The notes below the pieces were generated by a model that saw only the letters and a list, made by a program, of their open reading frames with translations, was not told the DNA's origin and made no database searches. This document shows, piece by piece, positions 10,828 through 22,094 of a stretch of 64,000 nt of DNA. Location: assembly GCF_032854445.1 (NCBI RefSeq), contig NC_088296.1, positions 1,118,001 through 1,182,000 on the forward strand. The letters run 5' to 3'. This DNA is from Liolophura sinensis (lineage: Eukaryota; Mollusca; Polyplacophora; Chitonida; Chitonidae). A program made the translations under genes and the position numbers. How positions within the stretch are numbered: position 1 is the stretch's first letter; each line of letters begins with the position of its first letter.

Positions 10828-11156
10828 GTGAGTATATTTGTCCCCAAGAAGTCCTGTTTTCTTCTTATCATCAGAGAAATGAATCTTCATTTTGAACAGA
10901 AAAATGGCCTTATTTCTCAGTAGTTTGAAATGCTTTACTAAAGTCAGACTTTGTCTTAACTTCAAACTAGTTGACGTCTCTAAAATTGTCACTTATCTCA
11001 GGAATTTTTGTTTTAATGCTCAGTATTGTCTCCAGTGTAATGAAGATAGCTTTGTGAGATGGCGCAGGGACGGATCTGGAAATTCTTACGTGTAAATTTT
11101 GACCTGTAATTTCTGACTTTGGAAAATTGCTCAAACACTATAATTACATGTGACGT

Positions 11157-11614
11157 GTGAAAACATTCCCCATAAGGTTGTCCTGAGTGCTGATTTCATG
11201 TTTGTTCTCCTTTTCACAAGTCCAAACATTTCCCACAAGTTTGTCCCGAGTGTTGACTTCATGTTCGTTCTCCTTTTCACAAGTCCAAACATTTGCCACA
11301 AGTTTGTCCCGAGTGTTGACTTCATGTTCGTTCTCCTTTTCACAAGTCCAACATTTCCCACAAGTTTGTCCTGAGTGTTGACATATGTTCTCTCTCTCAT
11401 TGTCCGTTTCAGAAGACCAAACATTTCCCAAAAGTTTGACTTCCATGTTGACATGTGTTCTCTCTCTCTCTCTGTTTCTGGAGCCCAAACATTTCCCACA
11501 AGTTTCACTTCTGTGTTGACAGATATTCTCTCTTGCGCTGTCTGTTTTAGGAGCCCAGACATATTTAACAAGTTTTGTGTGTTGACATATGTTATCTTTC
11601 TCTTCCTGTTTCAG
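11157..11614 (+). repeat. Tandem array of terminal-exon start + splice acceptor (~63-bp unit, 7 copies)
   Basis: Seven degenerate units each combine the first ~30 nt of the terminal exon ('cccaaacatttcccacaagt' + 'ttgtcc') with a linker 'gagtgttgacttcatgttc' and a pyrimidine tract ending in AG ('tctccttttcacaag', 'attgtccgtttcag', 'gctgtctgttttag', 'tcttcctgtttcag'). The last AG is the acceptor used for the exon at 11615. Several upstream AGs are plausible alternative acceptors. Confidence 0.9.
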
Positions 11615-11729
11615 AAGCCCAAACATTTCCCATAAGTTTGTGTTGTCCAAACAAGACGAGCTTGATAAACGGCCAAGATTCAACGCAGTTGTCAACAGAA
11701 GCAGTCCCGTGGTTGGAACAAAATCTTAA
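11615..11729 (+). CDS. TTC23: TTC23-like gene, terminal exon with stop
   Basis: Starts after 'tcttcctgtttcag'. One A completes Ala, then 37 residues follow: SPNISHKFVLSKQDELDKRP and RFNAVVNRSSPVVGTKS, then TAA at 11727-11729. A short, Lys/Ser-rich, non-TPR tail after the last helix is also how TTC23 ends. Total coding sequence visible in the window is about 187 codons, roughly the C-terminal 40% of a ~450-residue family member. The exon's first 30 nt are repeated upstream in the acceptor array. Confidence 0.88.
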
Positions 11730-11968
11730 AATGTATTTTTTCTAAACTGGACTATGTGAAATTGATATATTTATAAACATATTTATTTACATCACTTTAG
11801 ATATACTTCTTACATTCCCATCCTGAAGTTAACATTTTGAGTTTCAACTTAGTGAAGTAAAATTTTACCATCTGTAGTTAGTTTAAAAACCATTTTCATG
11901 GGCTATAAAAGTAGTGGTACAACAGGAGAAGCAACACAACATGTGGTTAACCAAAACTTGGTTTCGTG

Positions 11969-11974
11969 ATTAAA
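11969..11974 (+). terminator. Possible poly(A) signal ATTAAA for the TTC23-like gene
   Basis: ATTAAA lies 240 nt after the stop codon. It is the first canonical-like signal downstream; a full AATAAA appears only at 14088-14093, beyond the 86-bp array. Which is used cannot be told from sequence. Confidence 0.35.
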
Positions 11975-12119
11975 TATGTGTAGTTGGCAGAGTTTTGGCA
12001 CAGCACCATTTTCTGTTCATACATCAGAGGGTTATTTTTACAGCGAGCATAATAACAAATGTTATTGCATTACCTGATGATTTTTAGAGCATTTTAATCT
12101 GAAATTCGCCTGGCAACGC

Positions 12120-13365
12120 ATCCACACATTTTACCGTGTTACAGTTGAGACTTGTAATAAGATTTTCTGGTGATTTTGGTATGTCTTAATCTGACATTCC
12201 TGACATGTTGTATGTTTTACCGTATTACCAGTGAGACTTGTAACAGGCTTTGTTGGTGATTTTGGTATCTCTTAATCTGACATTCCTGACATGTTATATG
12301 TTTTACCGTATTACCAGTGAGACTTGTAACAGGCTTTGTTGGTGATTTTGGTATCTCTTAATCTGACATTCCTGACATGTTATATGTTTTACCGTATTAC
12401 CAGTGAGACTTGTAACAGGCTGTGTTGGTGATTTTGGTATCTCTTAATCTGACATTCCTGACATGTTGTATGTTTTACCGTATTGCTATTAAGACTTGCA
12501 ACAAGCTTTGTTGATGATTTTGGTTTCTCTTTAATCTGACATTCCTGATATCTTGTATGTTTTACCGTATTGCCAGTGAGACTTGTAACAGGCTTTGTTG
12601 GTGATTTTGGTATCTCTTTAATCTGACATTCCTGACATGTTGTATGTTTTACCGTATTACCAGTGAGACTTGTAACAGGCTTTGTTGGTGATTTTGGTAT
12701 CTCTTAATCTGACATTCCTGACATGTTGTATGTTTTACCGTATTACCAGTGAGACTTGTAACAGGCTTTGTTGATGATTTTGGTATCTCTTTAATCTGAC
12801 ATTCCTGACATGTTGTATGTTTTACCGTATTACCAGTGAGACTTGTAACAGGCTTTGTTGGTGATTTTGGTATCTCTTAATCTGACATTCCTGACATGTT
12901 GTATGTTTTACCGTATTACCAGTGAGACTTGTAACAGGCTTTGTTGGTGATTTTGGTATCTCTTAATCTGACATTCCTGATATCTTGTATGTTTTACCGT
13001 ATTATCAGTGAGACATGTAACAGGCTTTGTTGATGATTTTGGTATCTCTTAATCTGACATTCCTGACATGTTGTATGTTTTACCGTTTTGCTATTAAGAC
13101 TTGCAACAAGCGTTGTTGATGATTTTGGTATCTCTTTAATCTGACATTCCTGATATCTTGTATGTTTTACCGTATTACCAGTGAGACTTGTAACAGACTT
13201 TGTTGGTGATTTTGGTATCTCTTAATCTGACATTCCTGACATGTTGTATGTTTTACCGTATTACCAGTGAGACTTGTAACAGGCTTTGTTGGTGATTTTG
13301 GTATCTCTTAATCTGACATTCCTGATATCTTGTATGTTTTACCGTATTACCAGTGAGAGATACAC
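12120..13365. repeat. 86-bp minisatellite, about 14 copies
   Basis: Unit 'gtatgttttaccgtattacc' + 'agtgagacttgtaacaggct' + 'ttgttggtgattttggtatc' + 'tcttaatctgacattcctga' + 'catgtt'. Some units carry 'gatatcttg' or 'attgctattaagacttgcaa' variants. Degenerate half-units continue to about 13600. It lies 0.4 kb after the TTC23-like stop, so it could fall in the 3' UTR if the signal at 14088 is used. Confidence 0.93.
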
Positions 13366-13773
13366 TTTTGATGTGCTGGCTCCTGATTTTGGAACATATA
13401 CATGCATTTCTTCCATTTCTGGAACCTGTCTACCATTTCGAATAACATACCACTTCGTTAGCTGTGTTCCCAATGGGATATACATTGTTTTAACAGTGTA
13501 CCTTAATTTTTTTTTCATTTAATCTTCCATTACTGATATTCTATCCGTGTTACATTTTTAACAATGAGACGTGTGACATTAGGCTGCTATTCCGGAAAAA
13601 CTCTATAGTGTTACCTACGAGATGTATTGAAAGTTTTATCGTCTGACTTCTTGTCCTTTTTAACCTCTGTACCCACCATTCCAGATCGCGTACCCGTTTA
13701 TCTGTGTTCCCATGTTTACACGTTTAACAAGATTTGTGTACCACCTTGAGGTTTTAGAACCGTTTAAACAATA

Positions 13774-13972
13774 CGGTCGCTATGAGCCCCAAGTTCATTT
13801 CATGCTGGCATGCTCTCCGGTCATACGTGGGAAGCTCTACCTGCAACCTGCGGATGGTCTTCGGTTTCTCCGGGACTAGGCCATGTTTGCTCGCGCTACA
13901 AGGCTTGCCTCTGTCATATAACTGAAATATTCTTGAGTATGGCGTAAATTTCCCATGAATTAAATAAATCAT
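13774..13972 (+). repeat. SINE copy, 3' two thirds
   Basis: Sense-strand copy: 'cggtcgctatgagccccaag', 'catgctggcatgctctccgg', 'cctgcggatggtcttcggtt', then the 3' domain 'ctgaaatattcttgagtatg' and an AAATAAAT tail. The tRNA-like head seen in the 27828-28100 copy is absent. Confidence 0.8.
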
Positions 13973-14087
13973 ATTCTTGCTTTGACCTTTTGTGTGATTT
14001 TGAATGCTAGTTGTTATCCGAGCATGTAGCTCATAACATTTTATAATGTTTATATCGACCTATGTAACAGTAACAGTTTTGAACGTC

Positions 14088-14093
14088 AATAAA
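14088..14093 (+). terminator. AATAAA poly(A) signal candidate
   Basis: Perfect AATAAA in 'gtcaataaagctta', 2.36 kb after the TTC23-like stop. It could end a long 3' UTR containing the 86-bp array or serve no gene. Confidence 0.25.
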
Positions 14094-14747
14094 GCTTAGT
14101 TTTTGAACTTATGTAGCCATGAAGCAGTTTTAACTTGCATGTTATTTAGACAATGTTTTTACTTCCGTTTCTTTGCGAGTAAAGTCTGTAGGCGCGCGTA
14201 AAGCGGTAAGTTCCCCTGTGTCCGCGGTCTAATACCAGCAGGTTTATGTCAAGCGCGTTTTTAAGGTTGGTTGTTTTCTTTCAGATCCGCCAAGTTTCCA
14301 CCTCCAAATTGAAGCTTTCTTCAATGTAACGTTAAACCGAAGTAAAATAACAAAATAATTCTGGATATTTCATTGTTATGTACTCGTGTAAATCATTCCT
14401 GGACCGACCTTGTATAAGTGAAACATTGTCGTAAGCAAAACGTGTAATAAATACTGAATCAATCATTCCTGGAAGTTTGTGCTTACTGTGTTTCCTATGG
14501 TATCTTTGGGTATTTGTAAATCCGGTAAACAGCTTTTTCAATAACGATGATGAACAGTTAAGCGCAAAGGTAGGATTGGAATCCAGCATGTGTTGAGCAG
14601 TGAACTTGGAACTGGACGGTTATCTTCCCATTGCTCCAGTGTATTTATGTGACTAACACTTGTGTCTATGATTCCGCTAACACTGGGCTGGGGGATCTAC
14701 ATGTATATGCATCGTGATGGTTGCAATCGCCACGTTGGATGTATGTT

Positions 14748-14908
14748 TATTTATTTATTTTATTTGATTGGTGTTTTACACCGTACTCAAGAATATTTCA
14801 CTTATACGACGACGGCCATGATTATGGTAGGAAGAAACCGGGCAGAGCTCGGGGGAAACCCACGACCATCCACAGGCTGCTGCAAGACCTTCCTACTTAC
14901 CGTTGCAT
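14748..14908 (-). repeat. SINE copy, inverted
   Basis: Reads TTTATTTGATTGGTGTTTTA, 'gtactcaagaatatttcact', 'gaagaaaccgggcagagctc' and 'aacccacgaccatccacagg' on the + strand, the reverse complement of the SINE body. Truncated before the tRNA-like head. Confidence 0.85.
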
Positions 14909-14909
14909 G

Positions 14910-16440
14910 TATGGACAGCGAAACCAAACTACATACTTGAGCTTGACGCGATCTCCTTGACTAGCCTATACTGATTACTTACACGCCCCTATACATTTTC
15001 TGAATTCGCAATAGCGTTTTACCGCCACCAATGAAAACTGTTGACTACTCAATACTTTTTATTTTAAAAGAATTGATCCTATAATTTCTTACTCGGCTCT
15101 TCGAGGTTTGGATTGAACATTGTCTTGACAATTTTTGAAATGTCCTTTATGCATGGTTGAGAATTTGTACTTGAATATACACCAAGCATAGATTTGAAAG
15201 ACACATTCACATTGTTCAGGGTACTACGGGAGCTAGTAGATCAAACCTAAGAACGTTTTCATCGCTTTTCTTCAGAGACATGACCAATTTAATCATGACT
15301 CACCGAATTTTCAACATTCTCCTCCTCACCCTTTTCTCAAAACCTTGTTGGCAAGAACGTCTAGTGCGGAATCAGGTACAAGCTCATCTCGAGTTTTCTC
15401 TGACCCAGATACAACGTACTGTCGACGCCGTATCTAAGGATTTTTAAATCTGGCAGCTATCCCCTTCCCATCCTTTCCTCAAAACCATTCATCTTTTTTT
15501 AATTATCTTGTCAGCCGTAAGACATGGAGGACTCTGGAGTTTTTATGTGACACATTTTTTTTTAAGGTGAACCTCAATTTTATCGTCCTCCCCGTTCCCC
15601 TATGCGGTTTTCACTGCAACAAAAACTGGTTCAGGAATGTAGAATATCCTGACGGAATCCGGCAATTCCATCCCTTGAGATTTGGATCCGCTTTATCTGC
15701 TGACCACGTTTTGCTTAATTTACTTTTCTGTACTGTTCTCCATTTGTAGGTGGCACTAGGCCCATCTAGGCGGAAATAACCTTCGCTGACCTTTGTAGTC
15801 GTGATGACATCACTTCCGCTGTCCGGTGTTTCTGTATAGTATAGGTACATAACCCAACCAGGTGTTAATCCTGCACACACCACGGACACTCTAATCCGAT
15901 TATATCTTTGTAAGAACTTGTGAAGTTGCTCAGTTTCCCGGAATCTGAACACCCAGCTGGTAGGATTAACAGCAGATTGAATGATTTCCTTTTATTACGA
16001 CCGTTTCTGATCCAAGCTTTGCGCAGTAATTTTGTTTAACAGTATTTTAACAGCGAACTAGGTCGTGAAAGCCGACCACACGGATTTAATTTTCTATATA
16101 TATATTCCTATTGTAGTTTTTCTCAGGATGATGGCTAGGAGTTGGAAGCTTGTGCTACTAAGATATGTTCTAACAATATATGACCTGTATGATGTGCAGT
16201 ATGATAACATTAGGTGACGGACTTTCCCACTCACGACACACAGGTTTTCATTCCAAACCGGTAAAAAGTTAAACGGAAGAAAATAATATCTGATCAGTTA
16301 TTGGTATACTTTTACTGCTCATATAAACACATCGGTGCATGGTTTTTCAACTGCGCCATGTTTATACAGCCTCATGTCCCGGCGGAAGCGGAATTAGATA
16401 GATACTGCGGCGCATAGTGCCGGCGATCTTCGACGCTACA
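14910..16440. other. Unique AT-rich intergenic DNA
   Basis: No repeats or splice-consistent exons were recognised. A 113-codon minus-strand open frame at 15611-15952 has no family I recognise and no supporting signals, so it is not called. Confidence 0.5.
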
Positions 16441-16451
16441 AGCATTGATTA

Positions 16452-16859
16452 ATGATTAGTATGTTTGGCAAATTTAAGAACTTGGAATGGAGGCGCTTGA
16501 TACAAGAGACTAGATTTATGAGTTTACAAACAGCAATGTTTGATGACGTAGATTGTAAGCGCGATTTTAGTCAATTCGCATGTAGACGAGATCTATATAC
16601 ACCACATGCAGGGCTTTTCGTGGCTGTGCTATCCATTACTGGATTGTCATCGAAGTTAAATCCATCTCTGTTCTCACGCAATCGGCGCGAGAGGAAGTAT
16701 TGGTGGTACTTGCAACATGCACATCCCGATAAGATGTGGCATGTACGGAATCAGCAGTCTCCGTTTATTCTAGAGATCTGGGATATGTTAGCTTCATTGT
16801 CCTTTATAAGTGATTATATGCCGCCAGGAGGCCGTCTATATAACGTTTCGTCAATGTAA
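16452..16859 (+). CDS. Hypothetical single-exon ORF, 135 aa
   Basis: An intact frame from ATG (two codons after an in-frame TGA) to TAA, in sequence free of tandem repeats. The protein begins MISMFGKFKNLEWRRLIQET and is mixed in composition with aromatic clusters (RKYWWYLQHAHPDKMW, FILEIWDMLASLSF). It has no signal peptide, no clear transmembrane segment and no family I recognise. An AATAAA follows the stop by 43 nt, which is the main support for a real transcript. No TATA box or clear upstream acceptor is obvious. It may be a small gene, the last exon of a larger gene, or a remnant of a mobile element. Confidence 0.35.
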   Translation: MISMFGKFKNLEWRRLIQETRFMSLQTAMFDDVDCKRDFSQFACRRDLYTPHAGLFVAVLSITGLSSKLNPSLFSRNRRERKYWWYLQHAHPDKMWHVRNQQSPFILEIWDMLASLSFISDYMPPGGRLYNVSSM

Positions 16860-16902
16860 ACGAGCAGATTCTAGGAAGTTGAATGTGTTTTTTTCATCTG
16901 TG

Positions 16903-16908
16903 AATAAA
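16903..16908 (+). terminator. AATAAA poly(A) signal candidate
   Basis: AATAAA in 'ctgtgaataaatacagg', 44 nt after the stop of the 135-codon ORF. Confidence 0.4.
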
Positions 16909-16909
16909 T

Positions 16910-18980
16910 ACAGGTGTGCTAATTGGTGAACGCAGCCCCCATTGTGATACCTGCTCAGCGCAGAGCCCTGCCCATTTTCAAGTACGTCATTAGTAAAAAA
17001 AATTGAATTATTCTATGAACCTTGTAACATCCCCAAAATGGTAACATGATTAGGGTTTCGAACAAAAAAGAATGTCTTGTATGCTCTGGTATTTAAGGAA
17101 TGGTCACCCCTACTATTCTGTACTACATAGCGTATGTTAGACCGTGCAAACGACAACACGAGCATCCTCCAGACCGCTTGATTTCCTCTGTTACAGTTTG
17201 ATCCGATGTCTTTGTCCAGGATCAGAACAGACTGTTCGTATGTGTCCTGACATAGAGGTTATTCACAAAACTGGTGGTGGTGTTGTTGGTTATAACTGAC
17301 TACATTTATAACCAATATACCAAATTCAGCGCAAGACTGAGGGAACGTGAATATTGCACATGCGCACATGTGCCCACGATCTTCACATTCCACGCATATC
17401 AAACATGTTTTTGGATGTTCCAACTGCAGACTTCATGCTTATTCTAAAGAAAGCTTGAAAAAAATATGTTTTCGTCAAAAAGAGCAAATAATCCTCATCA
17501 TCTGTAACATTTTTTTTGACGTCAGTGACGACCTTGACTATCGTCTGGATTGGGGTCACGAACCGTCCTTCCTAAAGGTCGTTTGATGAGGAAAAAGAAC
17601 AACAGAAGTTTGCCGCACCACTGCAAAACAAACAACCTAACAAGGACCGCAGCAAACAGCACAAGAACCACAGCAATGCGTCATGTGGAGACTAAATATA
17701 TCTGAATGCGTCTGATACTGAACATGAAACGATGGCCAAAAAATGACCGAAGTTTTCTTCAAGACACCACCAGGAAATATATGCGATGCATGGAGAAGAA
17801 GACAAAACCTGGGAGACGTACCGTTGAATTCGTACATGTGTCCAACAGCCTATTACTAAGCAACATATGTACATAATATATGTTTCTCTACTTAAAATAG
17901 ACTTTGAAATATGCCCCCCCACCTCCCTGCGCCCTAAACCGTTGACAATATCGGTAGTTTTAGTAGATTAATACTTAGAAGCATGTTTTGATCATCAACA
18001 ATTATAAAATGGCATGAGAACCGATATGTTAACTATTTTTGATGAACTCATTCAATACCGCTTTTTATCCAACGTTTTGATCTGTATATAAATTTATCAT
18101 TTAGTTATATATGTATCTGTTTTAATTGCTTTATAATTAAGCAGTAGGCTCAATAATACGTCGAGTTTTTCAGTCAAGTGAAGCAGTGAGTTGCTGCTAA
18201 TGACTATCCAGGTTTATGCATGTATATACTTAGTTATATGCACATAAATTTCGTTAAAATATTTATATGTTTTTGTTTTTCCAGAGATATGATGGCATTA
18301 ATATCCATTTGTGTTTTTTCACTATTTTTAGCCTCTGATATGATTGATAAATGTGCATTGTGACAATTTCGTTTCTTTTCTTTTTCTGCACGTGCAGTCT
18401 TTTTTATGTTAAATTCCAGAAATAAGGCCACCTAACTTTAGATAATAAACATGCAATGCTTTGTAAAGTACATCCAAGCAGCGTGAATGACATAACTTCA
18501 ACAGAGAAGACAAGATGGATCATCTTCCAGTTCAATTAAGGAACTTTTTCTGTCGTCAAGCTCTAGTTAATATGTTCCTTTTAGTCGTTTCAGAATGAAT
18601 AAAACTCCTTAAAACGTGGTAATTTTGTGAAATTTCATTGAATTAAATTAAGCCGTTAATTGCGGTGTCTGTGGTCAATAAGCCAGGTATGTGGTATTTA
18701 CCGCGAGCAGCGCGCCACTGCATCTCAGCATCAACACTCGGATAACATGCTTCAAATAACACCCATCTTTTAAATCCCTTCTCCCCACTGAGCCATCGTG
18801 CCGTGTTAACTCTTCCGCCTGCCCATACCGGACTTCGTCGATACCCACCCTCCTTAGCTGGGCAGACAGCACGACAAATGCACTAAAAATACCTCAGCGC
18901 ACGAAATCTTTTGCGGGGAAATTTTTAACTTTGTTTTCCATGCACGTCGTAGGTGTATACGTAACACGGAACGCTGTGAA
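16910..18980. other. Unique intergenic DNA upstream of the secreted-protein gene
   Basis: AT-rich with scattered short open frames and no recognisable exon. The last 300 bases (18660-18960) are markedly more GC-rich and contain 'cccactgagccatcgtgcc', which may be a degraded tRNA-like SINE head or promoter-proximal sequence. Confidence 0.45.
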
Positions 18981-18988
18981 ATCGTCTC

Positions 18989-19027
18989 TATATAAAACCG
19001 GGACATCCATCCGTCCCTTCAGTTTTC
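18989..19027 (+). promoter_or_regulatory. TATA box and initiator of the secreted-protein gene
   Basis: TATATAAAA at 18989-18997, and 'ttcagttttc' with the initiator A at 19021, match TCAGTY. The spacing from TATA start to the A is 32 nt, the canonical distance. The first coding ATG is 158 nt downstream at 19179; upstream out-of-frame ATGs exist, so a short 5' UTR intron cannot be excluded. Confidence 0.7.
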
Positions 19028-19178
19028 GTCTTGAAGCACAATTATAGCTAAAAGCACATGCGCACATGAGTCACACTGTACGTACACCATATCTGGTATA
19101 GTTCATGTATGATATATACAGCCGTGTTATTCAACATTGACAGACCTACCTACCTCCTCACCTGTGTGACCGGACACA

Positions 19179-19224
19179 ATGGCCAGGTGGGCTAACCTGT
19201 TGACGTTCTGGGGGCTCGTGACAG
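19179..19224 (+). CDS. Secreted Met-His/Trp-rich protein, exon 1 (signal peptide)
   Basis: ATG in 'ggacacaatggcc' opens 15 codons, MARWANLLTFWGLVT, then one G before donor ACAG|gtaagt. Joining this G to the exon at 24865 gives the continuous N-terminus ...WGLVT then VICLLVTVETSSS. This is a classical signal peptide: Arg3, a hydrophobic core of about 17 residues, and a polar Thr/Ser/Glu boundary near residues 22-26. The frame match across a 5.6 kb intron, the signal-peptide logic and the well-spaced TATA/initiator together argue that this is the true first coding exon. Confidence 0.75.
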
Positions 19225-20224
19225 GTAAGTCATTTGCATAAACATCCTTCATTTTTATTTAAATAATTTTCTTTGGACCATCCGTAAAATTACTTTTTAA
19301 AATTCACACTGAAAAGAACAGAAATGATCGCAGACCATTTTTCTCACCAGTCTAAACCAGTCTAAATTTTCTCTAATTAAGGTTGAAGGGATGTTTCGCA
19401 TCTAGGCATTAAATTCGACACGTCTATATACCACTCGTCAATCTTGCAAGAGGTCTGCATTTCCAAACCAACGTACAACACCAGTTCCCAAAGGAGTACG
19501 TAAAGATAATGTATGATTAGCAAATAAAGCTGGTAACATGCTATGGTACCGATATTCTTTCTTGCCCTTTCTCCTGGAATACAGTATTTTCCTTGTACTT
19601 TAACAACCGGCAGTGTACACATCGCTGCAGATTTGTTTAATTCGAGGAGTCAATACCCCAAAAACGTGCTAAAAATACCAAGAGATATTTTGTCTGAATG
19701 ATGGTAGAATGTAATCACTTATCGCATCTAGTTATTCTGTTATGATAACTCACTATTCTGTCATGATAGCATATTATTCTGGTAAATGTAGTATAAATGT
19801 TTCATTAAAAATGCATTAGACTGTAATAACAGGATAGTATCTTGAACTCATAAACTAGCATGGTAAACGATTTGAATACCGGTACTAATTTCTTTAATTT
19901 GCCTATGACATTTCTTGCGTCTTTCCATCACCATTGAAAAGTGCTTCTCTTTGCCACAAGCCGTATTGTTTTTATATACTTTCTTAGTTCTTGGGTGCTT
20001 TGTGTTGGACGTTGTTTCGGGTATTGGCCTTGCTGTTACTGGTAACCCGCTGGTATAGGCTTACGAATGTCTGCTTCTACTGCTAGATTCCTGTTAATAT
20101 ACCGCTACTTCAGTTAGGTGTTTTTTTTTCCTAACTGCTCATGTAAATGAATAAACAGTAGCAATGTATAGGCTCTCTCCCACTAGCACCATGGGTTAGG
20201 CAGAATTTGTTTTTAAAAAATGCG

Positions 20225-20345
20225 TTGAAATTAAGATAATAAAAGACTGCAGTTTGGAGGGTGCAATCCGCACATCGACGGCAGTGTGATGGTTGGCGAA
20301 ATGGTAATGCGATGAAATACAGCCTTTAAGATTCGGACCGTATCT
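20225..20345 (-). repeat. Diverged inverted copy of the dispersed element
   Basis: Read on the minus strand it contains 'tgtatttcatcgcattacca', 'ccaaccatcacactgccgtc', matching the core 'gtatttcaccg...gtgaccatttgccagctatcacactgtcgtc' of the element at 22095. About 70% similar by eye. Confidence 0.5.
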
Positions 20346-20436
20346 TTCCTAAAACAATGTAGACCTGTCGGGCTGAGTGTTTCTGTCGTATATGTTACCA
20401 GAAAGATTTTGTGTCTTATTAAATATTTTATATATA

Positions 20437-20542
<106 letters not shown>

Positions 20543-21124
20543 TAAATACGTCCTTTGTACACATAATAGCATGCATAAAACAAAAACGGAACATCAATAC
20601 ATAAATTTAGCACGCAAGGAATTTTAAAATGCACGCTTATCTTCAAAATGAGTGACATAATCTATCGTCAGCAATATATGACTCACCCGGAAAAGCTTAT
20701 AACAAAATCATGAACACCGAAAGACTTGCACCAACATCACAAGGTAAGCACGATCTGCGCACCATGGTCACCAGGGGGCGCTGTCTGACATCATGGCGGT
20801 GTGGGTACATGCAGTTGTAGGCATGAGAACACGTGTAAATGGCATAGAGATACATGCAAACAGAGCTTAGGGACAGTGGGTTACAGTATTTTACAAATGT
20901 ATGAGGCCGAGCAAATTGGAATAGATCCTGGAACGGATTTTATTTTTAACTAAAGGGATAAAATCACAACACATTTGATCAAAGTAAGGAGGTAAATTTT
21001 ATTCCAGCTAATTATCGTTTTGATAACAACAGTTTTTCTGAAGAGACATAATTCCTGGATGCAAGATATGAGAATGACACGTGTAATCAGGAACAACCAA
21101 CGTTGACTGGATTTTGACTGATTT

Positions 21125-21260
21125 ATTCATTCACTGTTTTATTTATTTGATTTATATTCAACGCCGAACTCATTAATATTTCATTTACACGACGGCGATA
21201 AGTTTCATGTATGGAAAAAAAACCGATCAAAGTGTCCGGAGAAAACCACGGATTTTTGGC
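21125..21260 (-). repeat. Diverged SINE copy, inverted
   Basis: 'tttatttgatttatattcaa' and 'cgccgaactcattaatattt' followed by 'acacgacggcgataagtttc' form an old inverted copy of the SINE 3' domain. Confidence 0.65.
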
Positions 21261-21489
21261 AAATAACTATGAAGCTTTCTCTCGAGTGACGCGCAGATTT
21301 TTACCTTTATTCTTCTGTGTGCACAGTTGCCATATTGGCCGATGTCTGTCAGTCGCTTGGTGGCACTAAAACTTCGAGAAAGATGGGGATAAGGGAACAT
21401 GGCATATCCCATGAGGGTTGGGTTTATTTTTAGTATTCCTAAACCAGGGACGTCTAATAAATTGCAGTTAACATCCCTGTTTTTTTTTA

Positions 21490-21690
21490 CCTGATTCTGC
21501 TTAAACCATGGTGTTAGGGGGCGTGTAAATTGCTACTCTTTATGCATTTACATGAACACTTAGAATAAAACAATGAGTTAAACTGACAAGAGGCCGTATT
21601 TCACCGGTTACGTGTGACCATTTGTCAGCTATCTGTCGTAGCTGCTCTGGTGTTACTCTCTATCTTTAATTTTATTATAAACCTACACCG
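21490..21690 (+). repeat. Unexpanded copy of the dispersed element (seed of the 48-bp array)
   Basis: Shares 'ccatggtgttagggggcgtg', 'catttacatgaacacttaga', 'ccgtatttcaccggttacgt' and 'gtcgtagctgctctggtgtt' with the element at 22095, but carries only one copy of the 48-bp core before 'tttaattttattataa'. It shows the structure before tandem expansion. Confidence 0.75.
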
Positions 21691-21745
21691 GGCCTCCATG
21701 GCCGAGGTGGTTAGCGTGCCAGCGCGACGCAATAAACCAGAAGCC
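21690..21745 (+). repeat. tRNA-like SINE head fragment
   Basis: 'gggcctccatggccgaggtg' + 'gttagcgtgccagcgcgacg' corresponds to the head of the full SINE at 27828-28100 read in sense ('ggggcctccgtggctcagtc' + 'ggttagcgcgctagcgcagc'). It contains an A-box-like GGCCGAGGTGG but lacks a B box, so it is not a tRNA gene. Confidence 0.65.
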
Positions 21746-22094
21746 TTCCACGTAGATAAATACATATAAACCTGCACCACTCCTGTCTGAGCGTACTTCG
21801 GTCTTAATCCGGTTTTAACGAAAATGTTTTTTCAGCATTAGTGTCTTTTTTCCTTCAAGTTTTTGGAACTTCAGATGTATTAGTGTGGTTGTCATATGGC
21901 GAATGATACAGACTGAGATAACGCCAGGCTTTTCAGTTTAGGCCTAACATGTTTTTCCCCATATATGGCTGAAATCTTGTCATTTTTAATGAGATCAATG
22001 CATACAGTGTCTTGACACATCATTGCAATGCGTAAAAAGCGTGATCAATTCTGGAAGGCATGTATTGTTTTCTACTGTCGTATCACTACTGCAT

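Noticed and set aside
15611-15952. Minus-strand 113-codon frame
   Set aside because: No family, no start context, no splice or poly(A) support; length is within chance for this composition.
21690-21745. Functional tRNA gene
   Set aside because: Matches the head of the SINE and lacks a 3' half.
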